Assembly: GCF_026642255.1 (NCBI RefSeq)
Contig: NZ_CP113264.1
Location: forward strand, 2,604,001-2,668,000
Source: Streptomonospora nanhaiensis
GTDB taxonomy: Bacteria > Actinomycetota > Actinomycetes > Streptosporangiales > Streptosporangiaceae
Direction: 5' to 3'
DNA: 64,000 bases
Every line of letters begins with the position of its first letter. The first letter of the stretch is position 1. Shown here piece after piece: positions 45,201-50,881 of this stretch. The position numbers and the translations under genes were made by a program. The notes beneath the pieces were generated by a model. That model did no database searches and was not told where the DNA came from. It was given only the letters and a program-made list of their open reading frames with translations.

Positions 45201-46660
45201 GTGGTGGAGAAGTACTCGCCCAGGGGTTTTTGCAAATTGGTGGGGACGTCGGCGAGGTGGTCGCGCATGTGCGGGGGCAGGCGGTCGCCGATGGTGTCGC
45301 GCAGGTGCCGGCCCAGGTCGGGGTCGTTCCAGTGGCGGGCCAGGGTGGCGGCGTAGTCGCGTCCCAGGTCGCGGGCGGCCGCCTCGCCCAGGTGGTCGCC
45401 GAAGTTGCGGGCGAAGAGGTCGGCGAAGTCCTGGCGGGCGGCGGCGGCCTTGGTCGCGTTGTCGAAGGCGCCGGCGCCGACGGGGCTGGCGGGGTTGTAG
45501 GGGGTGAGGAACTCGTCGTTGTGGCGGCCGAACACCTCGGCCAGGTCCTTGTTCAACGACGGCGGCGGGGGCGGTCCCTCTTTGGGCGCGGGCACGGGTG
45601 TGGGACCCGTGTCCTTGGGTGCGGGGGAGTCCGGCCCCCGGTCCGGGTTGACCGGGGGGTCGTCCTTGACCGGTCCGGCCGGGGGGTCGTCCTTGGGCCT
45701 GGTGGGGGGTCCGTCGGGACCGCCACCGCCGCCGGGGGGTGGCGGGGTGTCGGTGTCGCGGTTGAGGGGCGGCGGGTCGTCCCTGACCGGCCCCGAAGGC
45801 GGCCCGTCGGGGGGACCGGTGGGCGGTCCGGGCGGGGGCCCGTCGGGGGTCTCGCGCAGCGGCGGGCCGGTGGGGGGTCCGGGCGGGGGCGGCCCGTCGG
45901 GGCCGGTTTTGATCAGCGGGGGCGGGTCGGGCAGGAGTTTGAGGTCGGTGAGGCCTTTGCTGAACAGGTCGGACAGGTGTTTGCTGAACAGCCCGTCCAT
46001 GCCCGCGGAGAAGACCGCGGAGAGCACGCCCTCGATCGCGGCGCCCTTGTGGGCGCTCGCGGTCAGGGCGCTGTCGCGGTGGTGGCGGGTCCCCCTGCCG
46101 ATCTGGATGCGCTGGATGATGCTGTCCATGCTCGCGAAGATCTGGCTGATGATCTGGTGGCCGGGCACGGTGATGAGCAGCCAGGTCAGGATGCGGCGCA
46201 TGGCCAGGCTGCGGATGGCCTTGAAGATCGGGATCCACTTCAGGGAGGCGCCGAAGGTGAACTTGGCCATGGCGATGGCCCAGGCGATCTCGGCCAGGAG
46301 CTGGACGAACTGGCCGATGACCATCATGTGCATGTACTCGACGTTGGCGCGGGCCTTGAAGAGTTCGGCGGACATGACGGTGGAGTTGTCGCGGGCCGAG
46401 CCGACGTAGTTGTTCTCGCCTCTGGTGAACTGGTCCAGGGAGCGTTCGTAGCGGTCGGCGGTGTGGCCGTCGAAGTGGCGGCGGGCGTGTTTGCGGCTGA
46501 GGTCGAACAGGTCCTCGAGCACGGCCAGGCGTTGGTCCAGGGCGGTGTAGATCTCCGAGGCGCGGCCGAGGTTGTTGATGCCGGCTCTGGGGACCTGGAT
46601 GCCGGTGAGGACCTCGATCGCTTTGCGTGAGGAGTCGGACATGTTGTGGTCCAACGGCAT
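33272..46660 (-). CDS. Giant WXG100-like polymorphic toxin with nine tandem ADP-ribosyltransferase domains
   Basis: 4462 residues. Residues 1-235 form a helical WXG100-like/CpnT-type N-terminal domain (VLTGIQVPRAGINNLGRASE, YVGSARDNSTVMSAELFKAR), the usual type VII secretion entry. Next come a Pro/Gly linker (243-369), a helical region (370-540), a long Asp/Pro/Thr/Ser-rich disordered stretch (545-1120) and a folded segment (1124-1249). From about 1407 on, nine modules each contain a helical half (HDPANNPHAF..., GW.LYE.NGL.WP) and an ART half (RPLP..., STS-like, E/QxE). Order: A B C D, A' B' C' D', E. R, STS-like and ExE positions are intact in D, D' and E; B and B' carry QxE; A, A', C and C' have lost key residues. 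ATG 46660 or 46642 may be used. ADP-ribosylation of a rival's or host's protein is the inferred action. Confidence 0.85.
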   Translation of the reverse strand: MPLDHNMSDSSRKAIEVLTGIQVPRAGINNLGRASEIYTALDQRLAVLEDLFDLSRKHARRHFDGHTADRYERSLDQFTRGENNYVGSARDNSTVMSAELFKARANVEYMHMMVIGQFVQLLAEIAWAIAMAKFTFGASLKWIPIFKAIRSLAMRRILTWLLITVPGHQIISQIFASMDSIIQRIQIGRGTRHHRDSALTASAHKGAAIEGVLSAVFSAGMDGLFSKHLSDLFSKGLTDLKLLPDPPPLIKTGPDGPPPPGPPTGPPLRETPDGPPPGPPTGPPDGPPSGPVRDDPPPLNRDTDTPPPPGGGGGPDGPPTRPKDDPPAGPVKDDPPVNPDRGPDSPAPKDTGPTPVPAPKEGPPPPPSLNKDLAEVFGRHNDEFLTPYNPASPVGAGAFDNATKAAAARQDFADLFARNFGDHLGEAAARDLGRDYAATLARHWNDPDLGRHLRDTIGDRLPPHMRDHLADVPTNLQKPLGEYFSTTGAYTQQVGGSIGTGALEGYLGEGLGSLADGRGWEASGYSATAGATQAGIQQGATDGILHGLDLFSDKDKPDITNPPPTETDSTGNRTDHRTGPEIPGPWTGGDEDPGRGGDHAPGPDRDHAPDRDRDHAPDRDRGGQGSPEQDGHGEGPLLAPPVDDSSRYDRDDLSDIDDVPDLVSDTDSDFGDSDTDSVFGGSDLGDPDDRHRDQPNDDTVRVHRDEDVRAPYPDPFKSPEDAKDPFGTNEAKHPGLGNDPFHPGMNDGPLTVNFLNAIVPDNPMTVPPPGTEQTTPDTGNTNQADRSTPAPAPEQHTAPPGMAAPIGQAAPPPATTPQSSATDNNQRSTPTERSPQRTNDTRTPGSSTDQSPRDGHTPQVTTESAPPAPETETTGNPVDQHDQNATDEQRTTSTDERAPEQRTSSTESPTLATESGPPQDTEATGHNPSERDGEQPDQRDEDTPRDNDRSRNDERDRSGDGNERSGEQSSDRSADGEESREDSPAGEGQTSKAALSRNTDGVPQDPETPRPRPQPLPDAQAGPGRNSPPSPATVEPPATTDNRETTTPPNSETPAPGAGHTPPAAEATTPDTTQGTPTPTQNTDAPAAPPAAGPERAADSGSPTPGATRTDPTAPGIDPGADARAASVLERLPELTRALADKDIPRARALGAEFWRLLRPVDGPAPENRSIHEARALAQALVYTVSDPSNRRVPLSGESVPAERVRDAESLARGIGRHLQDRHDPVRARLWQPGGQLTTDYVRYAMQDPADRGPSPYDAPDTVKTVNTALVDGDGDAPAPQEQSGELSGPAEALGSADQPSAEAAESVATRGESDAGEARDSFPDTPDAPPAPPHRPESVASLSDRAEPEPGERPEAAPLLETFRSALNEQPPPVRSGPVTGEESSAPGGGPSPQPVPARSAPESKTDDEITVFLMETTDQDPAEVDGPGWTRDRGDGMAGLLGLEDPAARAAELDDPGTNPHTFDALPRDQREAVVAQAATGWLSSLTWIPSLDTASVQNKLEDLTYDAGDNASGDDLNGWPLYEKNGNRWPTLTDIRELHSDGGNTHTFNRLVDDIFKAPDPGRRLRHWYDNADEAGALAKAAGGAYPTADRVLDTLRTLDAATDRPLPGPVEVTFALSGDEGLHGLGGYVEGDPSSLVGTEQREAGYLRTSLDRSPATGDDGDGTVLVRLSVPEGGRGLWIGDRAGTSDPYTLLLPRGTGYRVTDVTESDGIVEITAVALPAEPRPVAAPPAESAAVHDDEGHGDDETDAGSESDASDADTYGRGTLDEDGIRRFDSPEEADGQDRWLQDPANNPHAFDTLTPDQRGMVDTYTRSAWITRVARIRPFLPQTVTRQLMEWRAQSRSEAADPDTAQTAHGWDLYEANGLSWPSVERLRQIAASPQPLPPRTRGLIRYVLDAPDPRAELDHWFHNAGYAGVIARLNGGVYPDAAETRRLFRLLDGAVDRPLPEGMAVSRGMQSIDHLLRTTGGTDPRRLVGTVHTEPGYMSTTLGDSPFKTDVDGFPFLLRLDVPQGSRGLWIGTRSHDPEQMELTLGRGTTYRITGVQDRIDPESGGPQTVVTATVVPLPRAVPDLFSEGSTGEDGVRRFWNAEEAHWYGHRLHDPAHNPHAVTALPRARHDLVRALSALAPGVDLTPAGPEGARELLDSLRAASRVTQASTPAERQRVLGWELYEANGLTWPSPERLLQLLPAERVSNPARARFITDLLRHGPQEAARRLGGLYNAAGAAGVLARANGGAYPSPERLLDMLASYEDAVRRPLPDTVESTWYPDATAVREQWHGFDPHAPSALVGTEQVTRGYTAVALNPRSAAPGEGAAAVVRLVLPSGAHGLWLGGAGPRPQNQEIILPPGTGFRIDSVDTSGGRPVITARVHVPADDTAAPAAVSAPPVSAGASVDGTNDDAAAAGPDTLRTGNVPGDGRGYVDGTGIRRFRTEEELDAYDLWLHDPANNPHAFNALDPAHRNRIVGYTIEGWLNTVARNSMSADQVGITLDLMRQDTVAAFETNPMGSRGWELYEMNGLAWPTLDRLRELLAQGRVPERAEGFVRYILDAQDPQQELDHWYVHAGEAGEIARSSGDVFPTPELALEHLRTLTEAIDRPLPEGIEVIRGLEELDHLEGFDGKDPYSLVGTVHTERGFLSTSLGNELAGVTANYAHAVHLVLPRGSRGMWIGSESRYPGERELILPPGTTYRITRAGWGGFHGLEGLYIEAEVVVPPRPVTDPAPPQVEGSADLHVFTVATDTDATVTGPDEPGLGAEEEAGLAALLGLEDSGHESAEDDAYDDRPPLDRDDSDDDRPLLDRYDSDDDAPTASAVHTDRALPDRTDDGGTAAAAPEKSGGEVRGFRTREELDAYAERMEDRDGEPHTYGALPPELRALIGAHTAFPWLSNLARLGTSDPAAIQGRLDYWSRISLGNAADPDTPNGWALYEANGLSWPSLGRVRELYAEGGRSPGFGAVAADIFGSSDPRLRLDHWYENADDAGEVARANGGVYPTGDRALELIRDMDTAVDRPLPGPVAVSFVLDVDRDLPGLDGYDWDDLSAIVGRDQRERGYTTASLGDSPFTTSPRDTVAVVRMVLPEDARGLWIGGRGATGDPHALVLPRDFGYRVTDVRITDDGMEIDAEPVPADMSAREPSAEVGDGDSETSTLVDEESRLPAGDGRGQVGDDGYRRFRALEELDAYDRWLHDPANNPHAFDTLTPDQRGMVDAYTRSAWITRLARIRPLSPTGVASQLALIRAKAQQEAGQAATVATAHGWDLYEANGLTWPTLDRLREIRENPDGLPPRTVGLVDYVLTARDPAAELRHWFHNAGYAGVIARHNGGTYPDVDRVLELFRLLDDATGRPLPEGLVVSRGMHSIDHLLRAAGRYDADDLEGTVHTEPGYMSTTLGDRAFKTDAAPFRYLLRLNVPQEAHGLWIGSRSHDPEQRELTLARGSTYRITGVRDTFDMNTGGIVTVLSAEVVLLPEAFADPLSDGRVDASGVRRFRTPAEADWYAHRAARAERGMPGLDTLPAEERRVATAFSDTPWLADLALVPTGDLRTQLDRLRSMSRTERPSVVDPHGSSGWEVYEANGLTWPTLERLREIVDAAEGETPTTRFLRTVLTLERPEERLAGLYRRSGMAGALAAANGGTYPSAAGAWDLLATYDAAVGRPLPEAVETTWVLNHTRDLRFPEGYDERTPSGLVGTVQSSPGYTTVSVNPEPVGLGHPAVTVRLTLPEGAHGLWLGAEGPRPSNHEIVLPRGMSYRVTGAETTAHGLLLSAEAVLPEQDGTASGARPPAVEKAPPATVGEAGQDTAAPAGETGHAASADASADASADASATATGLPVGTGPADDGRGYVDDQGVRRFRSVEEADAYGRWLHDPANNPHAFDTLHDRQRDDVRGYTADGWLNVIVRANLSAEQIQDSLDEVRNETRLQTTTDPMAARGWSLYELNDLSWPTVERLRELLAQDRVPEHTAGFVRYILDAPNPEAELAGWYGHAGGAGVVARSNGNVFPAAADVAAFLERLDRAVDRPLPETVEMVRGLSEVSFLDGFRDLDPYSLVGTVQTEPGFMSMSLGNKLAEHHQAESGHVIHLTVPAGSRGLWIGERSDYPEEREVVLARGTTYRITRAGWGGSFQLPGFYIEAEVVVPPRPETVPSPEQRVEDASDVKVFTVLTETDTTVTGPEEAGLSSGAEAFLTALLGLDTAAGAEAAAAAVHPETTAEGSTAPPENGTQAAGPDLPDDRPGRVDPDGVRRFATDGDGAGYGKLVLGGRFASLTPEQQDSARAYTKNAQFYNDFSRRASPESQVMLLSKHRFFGSWVEKWFDGHTPTQENAEKTWDLLREGMERLDRAMDPIPETVEVRRSVFSVGFMAPPGRPFHDPTDLIGTEFLERGFLSGSLGVETVNRTAAYQFHLAVPAGHPALWIGEDSVQRSERELLLPRGTRFRIDDALQDPDTGQWVLRVTVLPFTPRP
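34180..38460 (-). repeat. Second four-ART block (A'B'C'D') of the giant toxin
   Basis: Residues about 2734-4161. It begins with the linker VFTVATDTDATVTGPDEPGL and repeats, in the same order, the four module types of 38460-42440: a 'GPVAVSF' module, a 'VSRGMHSIDHLL' module, an 'ETTW' module and a 'VRGLSEV' module. Each is more like its counterpart in the first block than like its neighbours. Confidence 0.75.
35183..35226 (-). repeat. 12-bp tandem repeat in a toxin linker
   Basis: GGAGGCGTCCGC is repeated about three and a half times and encodes SADASADASADASA in the linker between modules C' and D'. Slippage here would change linker length without shifting frame. Confidence 0.7.
38460..42440 (-). 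repeat. First four-ART block (ABCD) of the giant toxin
   Basis: Residues about 1407-2734, opening with VFLMETTDQDPAEVDGPGW. Module A has GPVEVTF, B VSRGMQSIDHLL, C ESTWYPD, D VIRGLEELDHL. The block and its copy are separated only by the shared VF.V-type linker, which occurs a third time before the final domain E. Confidence 0.75.
44804..44870 (-). repeat. 24-bp tandem repeat in the disordered region of the toxin
   Basis: About 2.7 copies of a 24-bp unit encode DHAPDRDR repeats (residues about 597-619). Being a multiple of three, copy changes keep the frame. Confidence 0.65.
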
Positions 46661-47309
46661 GCGCGACTCTTCCTTCTGGCATTGGGGGCGCGGGCAGGTC
46701 CGGTCGGCCGCGCAGGTCGTCGAGGTGTCGGGTGAAGGCCTCCGCGAAACCGCTGTTGACGAACACCCCGAAGCCTCCGGAGCTGCCGGCGGGGACGAGC
46801 TCCTCGATCACGGCCCCCACGTGCGCGTCGCGCAGCAAGTACTGGTCGGCCCCGTCCCGGTCGCCGTTGTCGATCTGGACGTGCTGGATCAGCGCGCCGA
46901 AGGTGACCTTGGCCGTCGCGACGGCCAAGGTGGTCTCGGTGATGAACTGGGCCACCTGGCTCCAGACCATCGCCACCATGTAGTCGACGTTCGCCGCCGA
47001 CTTGCGCAGCTCGGCCGAGAGCGTGCGGCTCGTTCTCGCCCCGTTGCCGACGTAGTCCCTCTCCTCGTTGGTGAAGGCCGAGAGGGGACGGTCGTAGTAG
47101 TCGGAGGCCGCTCCACCGAAGTTCCTCCGGACGCGGTTGCGCGTCGTGTCCATGACGTCGGGGAGCTCGTGCACCTGCTCGTCGAGGGTGTCGTAGACCT
47201 CCGAAGCGGCGCGCATGGCCGGTGTGCCGGCCCGGGGCAGGTCGATCCCCAGCACCACTTTGACGAAATTGTGTGCTGAGTCACCCATTTTCGGGGGGTC
47301 AAACAGCAT
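46661..47309 (-). pseudogene. Truncated paralogue of the giant toxin's N-terminal WXG100-like domain
   Basis: From ATG 47309 (preceded by AAAGGGG) the frame encodes a domain matching residues 1-235 of the giant toxin: VVLGIDLPRAGTPAMRAASE, DYVGNGARTSRTLSAELRKS, VAMVWSQVAQFITETTLAVA, FTRHLDDLRGRPDLPAPP. The similarity ends where the toxin's proline linker would begin. No stop codon follows: the frame stays open, out of register, over the first 1.7 kb of the toxin gene (to 44946). It is best explained as the head of a second toxin gene whose body was lost and whose end now runs into the next gene. A short expressed adaptor protein is an alternative. Confidence 0.55.
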
Positions 47310-48121
47310 GCCCGACCCCTTTCTCCGCTACCTGCATCTGAAGCGACGGTAAAGGTACCACCGGCGTGTGGAGGCGTGGAAACGACCCCCGGGATCGAGG
47401 TGTCCCCGGGGAGTGGTCGCGGACTTTTGTTGCTTCCGTGTAACAGATTTTTTCGGTCGGGTGCCGAATGTGCGGGGGGCCTGATGCTTATTGTCACGAA
47501 CCTGCGGGGTGTATTTCTTTTGTTCGGTGTGATTCCTGTTGTGTCGTTTGAAGGTGAATGATTCGCCGGGGTGGCTCGGTTTTGTGTGGGGTGTCCACTT
47601 TTTCTGTCCTTCTTTTTCCTGTGACTGATTTTCTGTTTCTTTTCCGGTGTGCGTTGTCGGGGGGCCTCCTGCCGGGTCCCGGCCTGATCGCAGGTGCCCG
47701 GGTCGCGGGCTGAGACCCGCCCGGATGTGCCCGGCCTCCCGGGGCGGCAGCGGGTCCGGCCCTCGGGGAATCAGGCGGGATCCGACTGCGAAGGGAGTCC
47801 TTCTTCTCATCCGGAAAGTGTGCCGGTGCGGTGTCTTCTGTTGCATGGGGCCGTGTGGTCGAGGCCGCATTTCTGGCGCGTCGGCCTCCCGTAATCCCGT
47901 GCGGGCCCGGGGGGTCGCGTCGGCGGTGCTCGGAGGGCGTCCGGGACGCCGTCGGGGGACAGCAGGGCCCGGGTGGTTCCGGCCGTCTTCCGAAGGGCCG
48001 TCGGGAGAACGCTTTCACGGGCCGCCCTCGCCGTGCACGGCCGCGGTGCGGGCCGGCGCGGACACGCTCCAGGGCGTGGCGCCGACTTCCGCGAGGGCCC
48101 GGGCCGTTCCGGGACCGGGGC
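47310..48121. other. AT-rich promoter island upstream of the toxin locus
   Basis: About 800 bases without a convincing gene. From about 47400 to 47660 the composition drops far below the surrounding GC level, with TTTTTCGG, GTATTTCTTTTGTTCGG and, at 47595-47645, a T/C-rich tract (purine-rich on the toxin's coding strand). This is the likely promoter region of the toxin operon. From 48033 the sequence becomes the duplicated DUF2786 flank. Confidence 0.55.
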
Positions 48122-48557
48122 TCAGGGCAGGTGGCGGCGCGAGCCCAGGGAGGCGGCGTCGGCCGCGGCGCGCCCCTCGACCCAGCCGTCCTCGCTGTAG
48201 GGGCCCCGTACCCGCGAGTAGGTGAGCTCGCCGAACGCCTCCGCGACGGCCGCCTCCACCTCGCGCTCGCGCGCCGCGAAGACCGGTACGAGGTCCGTGC
48301 CGGTCTCGGCCTGGGCCAGCAGGGAGGTGAACATCAGGTCCACGGCCTCCACGTCCCCGGGGAAACCCATGACGGTGCACAGCCCCAGCTCCTGGTGCCA
48401 CACGGCGCGGCAGTGGTTGGCCTCGGCCACCTCGTGCAGCAGCACCGCCTTGTGTTCGTCGTAGGGGGCGTCCACCGGCAGGCGGCGCCCGGAGGCGGCC
48501 TCCGACTCCCCGGGGCCCTCGGCCAGCAGTGCCCGGTCGATGCTGTGCCGCGCCATC
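48033..48557 (-). repeat. Duplicated segment, copy 1 (pairs with 53799-54476)
   Basis: Nearly identical to 53799-54476, starting at GTGCACGGCC and ending at CGCGCCATC, in the same orientation. This copy lacks 153 bases present in the other, between two occurrences of GTCTCGGCCTGG. Confidence 0.85.
48122..48557 (-). pseudogene. Truncated DUF2786 gene copy
   Basis: Encodes the C-terminal third of the DUF2786 protein (from MARHSIDRALLAEGPGESEA to DAASLGSRRHLP) and ends at the same stop. The N-terminal part, including most of the DUF2786 motif, is missing, and 51 internal codons are deleted in frame. An ATG exists at the junction, so a shortened protein could be made, but function is doubtful. 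The sequence just upstream (48558-48783) is unrelated to the full gene. Confidence 0.75.
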
Positions 48558-48783
48558 GTATCGCTGCTCCTCGACCGCGCGAGCGACGGCCGGGCCCGCG
48601 AACACATCGATGCCCACCACGGCATCGTCGAGCACCGGGATGAACGACCAGATCGCCGTCGGAAAGGCGGGCATCACCCACTCGGGTCCCCGACAGGCCT
48701 GCTGATCAAGATCACCCGTCCGCACGAGGTGACGTGGTCCTGCCGGACCCGGCTCCGCGATCTCACCGCTTCGAGAACAGTGC

Positions 48784-49437
48784 CTAGCCGTCCGCCCAGG
48801 TGGTCAGGCCGTGGCGGTAGGCGTAGACGGCCGCCTGTACCCGGCTCTCCACACCCAGCTTGGCCAGGATCCGGGCCACGTGGACCTTGGCCGTGCCGTG
48901 GGTGATGCCCAGCTCCCCGGCGATCCGGGCGTTGCTGCGGCCCCTGGCCACCAGCACCAGCACCTCCCGTTCGCGGTACGTCAGCTCCACTGCCAGCGGC
49001 GGCGGTGTGCGCGGCGAGGTCCTCGCGAACCGCTTCACCAGGCGCGGTGTGACCCTCGGATCGATCGCCCCCTGGCCCGAGGCCGCCGCCCGCACCGCCT
49101 CCACGTACAGCTCCGGTTCGCTCTCCTTGAGCAGGAACCCCACCGCCCCCGCCTGGAGCGCCCCGAACAGGTACTCGTCGGTGTCGAACGTGGTCAGCAT
49201 GATCGTCGGCGGCGAAGGTGAGAGCCCCGACAGCTCCCGGGCCGCCGCGACGCCGTCCATGCCGGGCATCCGGATGTCGGTGAGCGCCACGTCCGGATGC
49301 AGGCGGCGTGCCATGGCCACCAGCTCCCGGCCGTTCGCGGCCGCACCCACCACCTCCACGTCCTCGACCGGCCGGAACAGCAGCCGCAGCCCCTCACGGG
49401 CGGCTGGCTGGTCGTCGGCGATCAGCAGCCGGATCAT
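48784..49437 (-). CDS. NarL/FixJ-type response regulator
   Basis: A 217-residue response regulator: receiver domain with acidic pocket IADDQ, phosphoacceptor D54 in ALTDIRMPGMDG, LTTFDTDEY (Thr switch) and LLKESEP (Lys). The C-terminal LuxR helix-turn-helix is LTYREREVLVLVARGRSNAR, IAGELGITHGTAKVHVARIL. Its start lies inside the kinase gene (44-base overlap), so kinase and regulator are co-translated. The likely target is the divergent DUF418 gene or its own operon, where a direct repeat is visible at 50747-50800. Confidence 0.92.
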   Translation of the reverse strand: MIRLLIADDQPAAREGLRLLFRPVEDVEVVGAAANGRELVAMARRLHPDVALTDIRMPGMDGVAAARELSGLSPSPPTIMLTTFDTDEYLFGALQAGAVGFLLKESEPELYVEAVRAAASGQGAIDPRVTPRLVKRFARTSPRTPPPLAVELTYREREVLVLVARGRSNARIAGELGITHGTAKVHVARILAKLGVESRVQAAVYAYRHGLTTWADG

Positions 49438-50704
49438 GCGCCCCCTCCCTGTTCCGCGTGTTCTCCGCTGTTCCGGGACTGGCCGCGCTGTCCGTCCGGA
49501 CGCCCTCCGCTGGGAGCACGGCCCGCACCCGCCAGCCCCGCCCGGGGCGGTTCCCCGCCTCCAGGACGCCGCCCAGCTCCCTGACGCGCTCCCGCATCCC
49601 CGCTAGACCGCGCCCGCCGGAGCCCTCCGCCGCCACGATGCGCCATCCGTCGTCCTCCACCATGACCGTCAGCGCGTCGGCCGTGCGCGTCAGCCTCACC
49701 CGGACCCGCCGCGCCGACGAATGCCGCAGCACGTTGCCCAGGGACTCCTGGACGATCCGGTACGCGTCCGCTTCCACTCGCTCGGACAGGCCCTCCCCGA
49801 CCCCCTCGGACATCACCAGTTCCACGTTTACGCCCGTACCCTCCAGAGCCGCCACCAGGGACGCAAGGTCCGCCAGCCCCGTGCCCGGCACCGCCCCGGT
49901 CAGCCGGTCCTCGCGCAACGCCTCCAGCAGTTCGCGCACCTCCCGCACCGCGCGGCCGGACAGATCCGCGACCGACCCGAGCACGGCAACCGCCTCGGGG
50001 TCCCGGCCCGCCACGGCCTGCCGACCACCGACCGCCAGCAACCGGATCGCGCTGAGGTGGTGACCGGCGATGTCGTGCACCTCGCGGGCGATCCGCTCCC
50101 TCTCACGCAACCGTTCATACTCGAACGCGTTGCGCGCCTCGCGCCGGACCCCCTCAGCGCGGTCGGCCCGCAGCCGCCACACGTACCCCGCCAGGACGGG
50201 GATAAGGACGGGCAGCGTCCCCAGGGCGAAGCCCACGAAGTTCCCGGTCATGGACGCGGCTGGGGCGGACGGGTCCCCCGACCACTCGACCATCCCGTTG
50301 GTGTCAGGGAAGAGAATCACCTGGGAGGCAGACCAACACGCGACCCCCGCCGCGGCCAGCACCGGTACCGCACCGGGGCGCCGGTAGGCCGCGGACGCCG
50401 CGGCGAACATGGCGGCGATCAGGGGGCTGCTGTAGCCCACGGTCACGTACGAGACGAACGAGAGGGCTCCGGTCGCCAGAACCACAGTCAACGGGAACCG
50501 CCGCCGCAGCACCAGAGGGGCGCAGGCGAGCAGCACGACCGTGTGGGAGAGCCACCCCGCCTCGGCGCTGCCCTTGACGGGAGAGAACTCCAAGACCACC
50601 AGTCCCACCAGTACCGCCACCACCGCGTCGCGCACCGGGACGGGGAGCCACCGCCATCGCCACCGCCTCCGCGCGAACGTTTCGCCCACCTCTGCCGCAC
50701 CCAT
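49394..50704 (-). CDS. Sensor histidine kinase (HisKA_3 type)
   Basis: A 436-residue kinase from ATG 50704. Six or so hydrophobic segments fill residues 20-190 (DAVVAVLVGLVVLEFSP, LSHTVVLLACAPLVL, LIAAMFAAASAAY, FVGFALGTLPVLIPVLAGYV) with almost no extracellular domain, suggesting intramembrane sensing. The phosphorylated histidine is in REVHDIAGHHLSAIRL. The HATPase_c end is VEDDGW, GGRGLAGMRERVRELGG. Such kinases in actinomycetes and bacilli often sense cell-envelope stress or membrane-active compounds (family knowledge, not shown here). It partners with the overlapping response regulator. Confidence 0.92.
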   Translation of the reverse strand: MGAAEVGETFARRRWRWRWLPVPVRDAVVAVLVGLVVLEFSPVKGSAEAGWLSHTVVLLACAPLVLRRRFPLTVVLATGALSFVSYVTVGYSSPLIAAMFAAASAAYRRPGAVPVLAAAGVACWSASQVILFPDTNGMVEWSGDPSAPAASMTGNFVGFALGTLPVLIPVLAGYVWRLRADRAEGVRREARNAFEYERLRERERIAREVHDIAGHHLSAIRLLAVGGRQAVAGRDPEAVAVLGSVADLSGRAVREVRELLEALREDRLTGAVPGTGLADLASLVAALEGTGVNVELVMSEGVGEGLSERVEADAYRIVQESLGNVLRHSSARRVRVRLTRTADALTVMVEDDGWRIVAAEGSGGRGLAGMRERVRELGGVLEAGNRPGRGWRVRAVLPAEGVRTDSAASPGTAENTRNREGAHDPAADRRRPASRP

Positions 50705-50746
50705 CCGTCCATAGTGCGGTACGGCGCACGGTGTCCGCGTCCGCCG

Positions 50747-50800
50747 AAAGGCGTACGGGCGACGGCGGGGCTCGGAGGGTCAAAGGCGTACGGGCAACGG
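50747..50800. repeat. Direct repeat in the divergent promoter region
   Basis: AAAGGCGTACGGGCGACGG (50747-50765) and AAAGGCGTACGGGCAACGG (50782-50800) differ at one base and are spaced 35 bases apart, roughly 3.3 helical turns. They lie between the kinase gene and a TATACC -10-like element (50831-50836) in front of the DUF418 gene, a good position for a response-regulator site. Confidence 0.6.
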
Positions 50801-50881
50801 GCAGGGCGCGAAGGTCGAAGAAGCCCGGCCTATACCCTTCGGCAGATGCCCCGGCGGGCGAAACCCCGGGACCATACGCCC

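Noticed and set aside
44237-46630. A 797-codon forward frame antisense to the toxin start
   Set aside because: It is Val/Gly-rich with no motif and mirrors the Pro/Asp-rich toxin region; no ribosome-binding site.
33272-46660. Non-ribosomal peptide or polyketide megasynthase, judged by gene length
   Set aside because: No adenylation, condensation, ketosynthase or carrier-protein motif; the repeats are ART-like modules.
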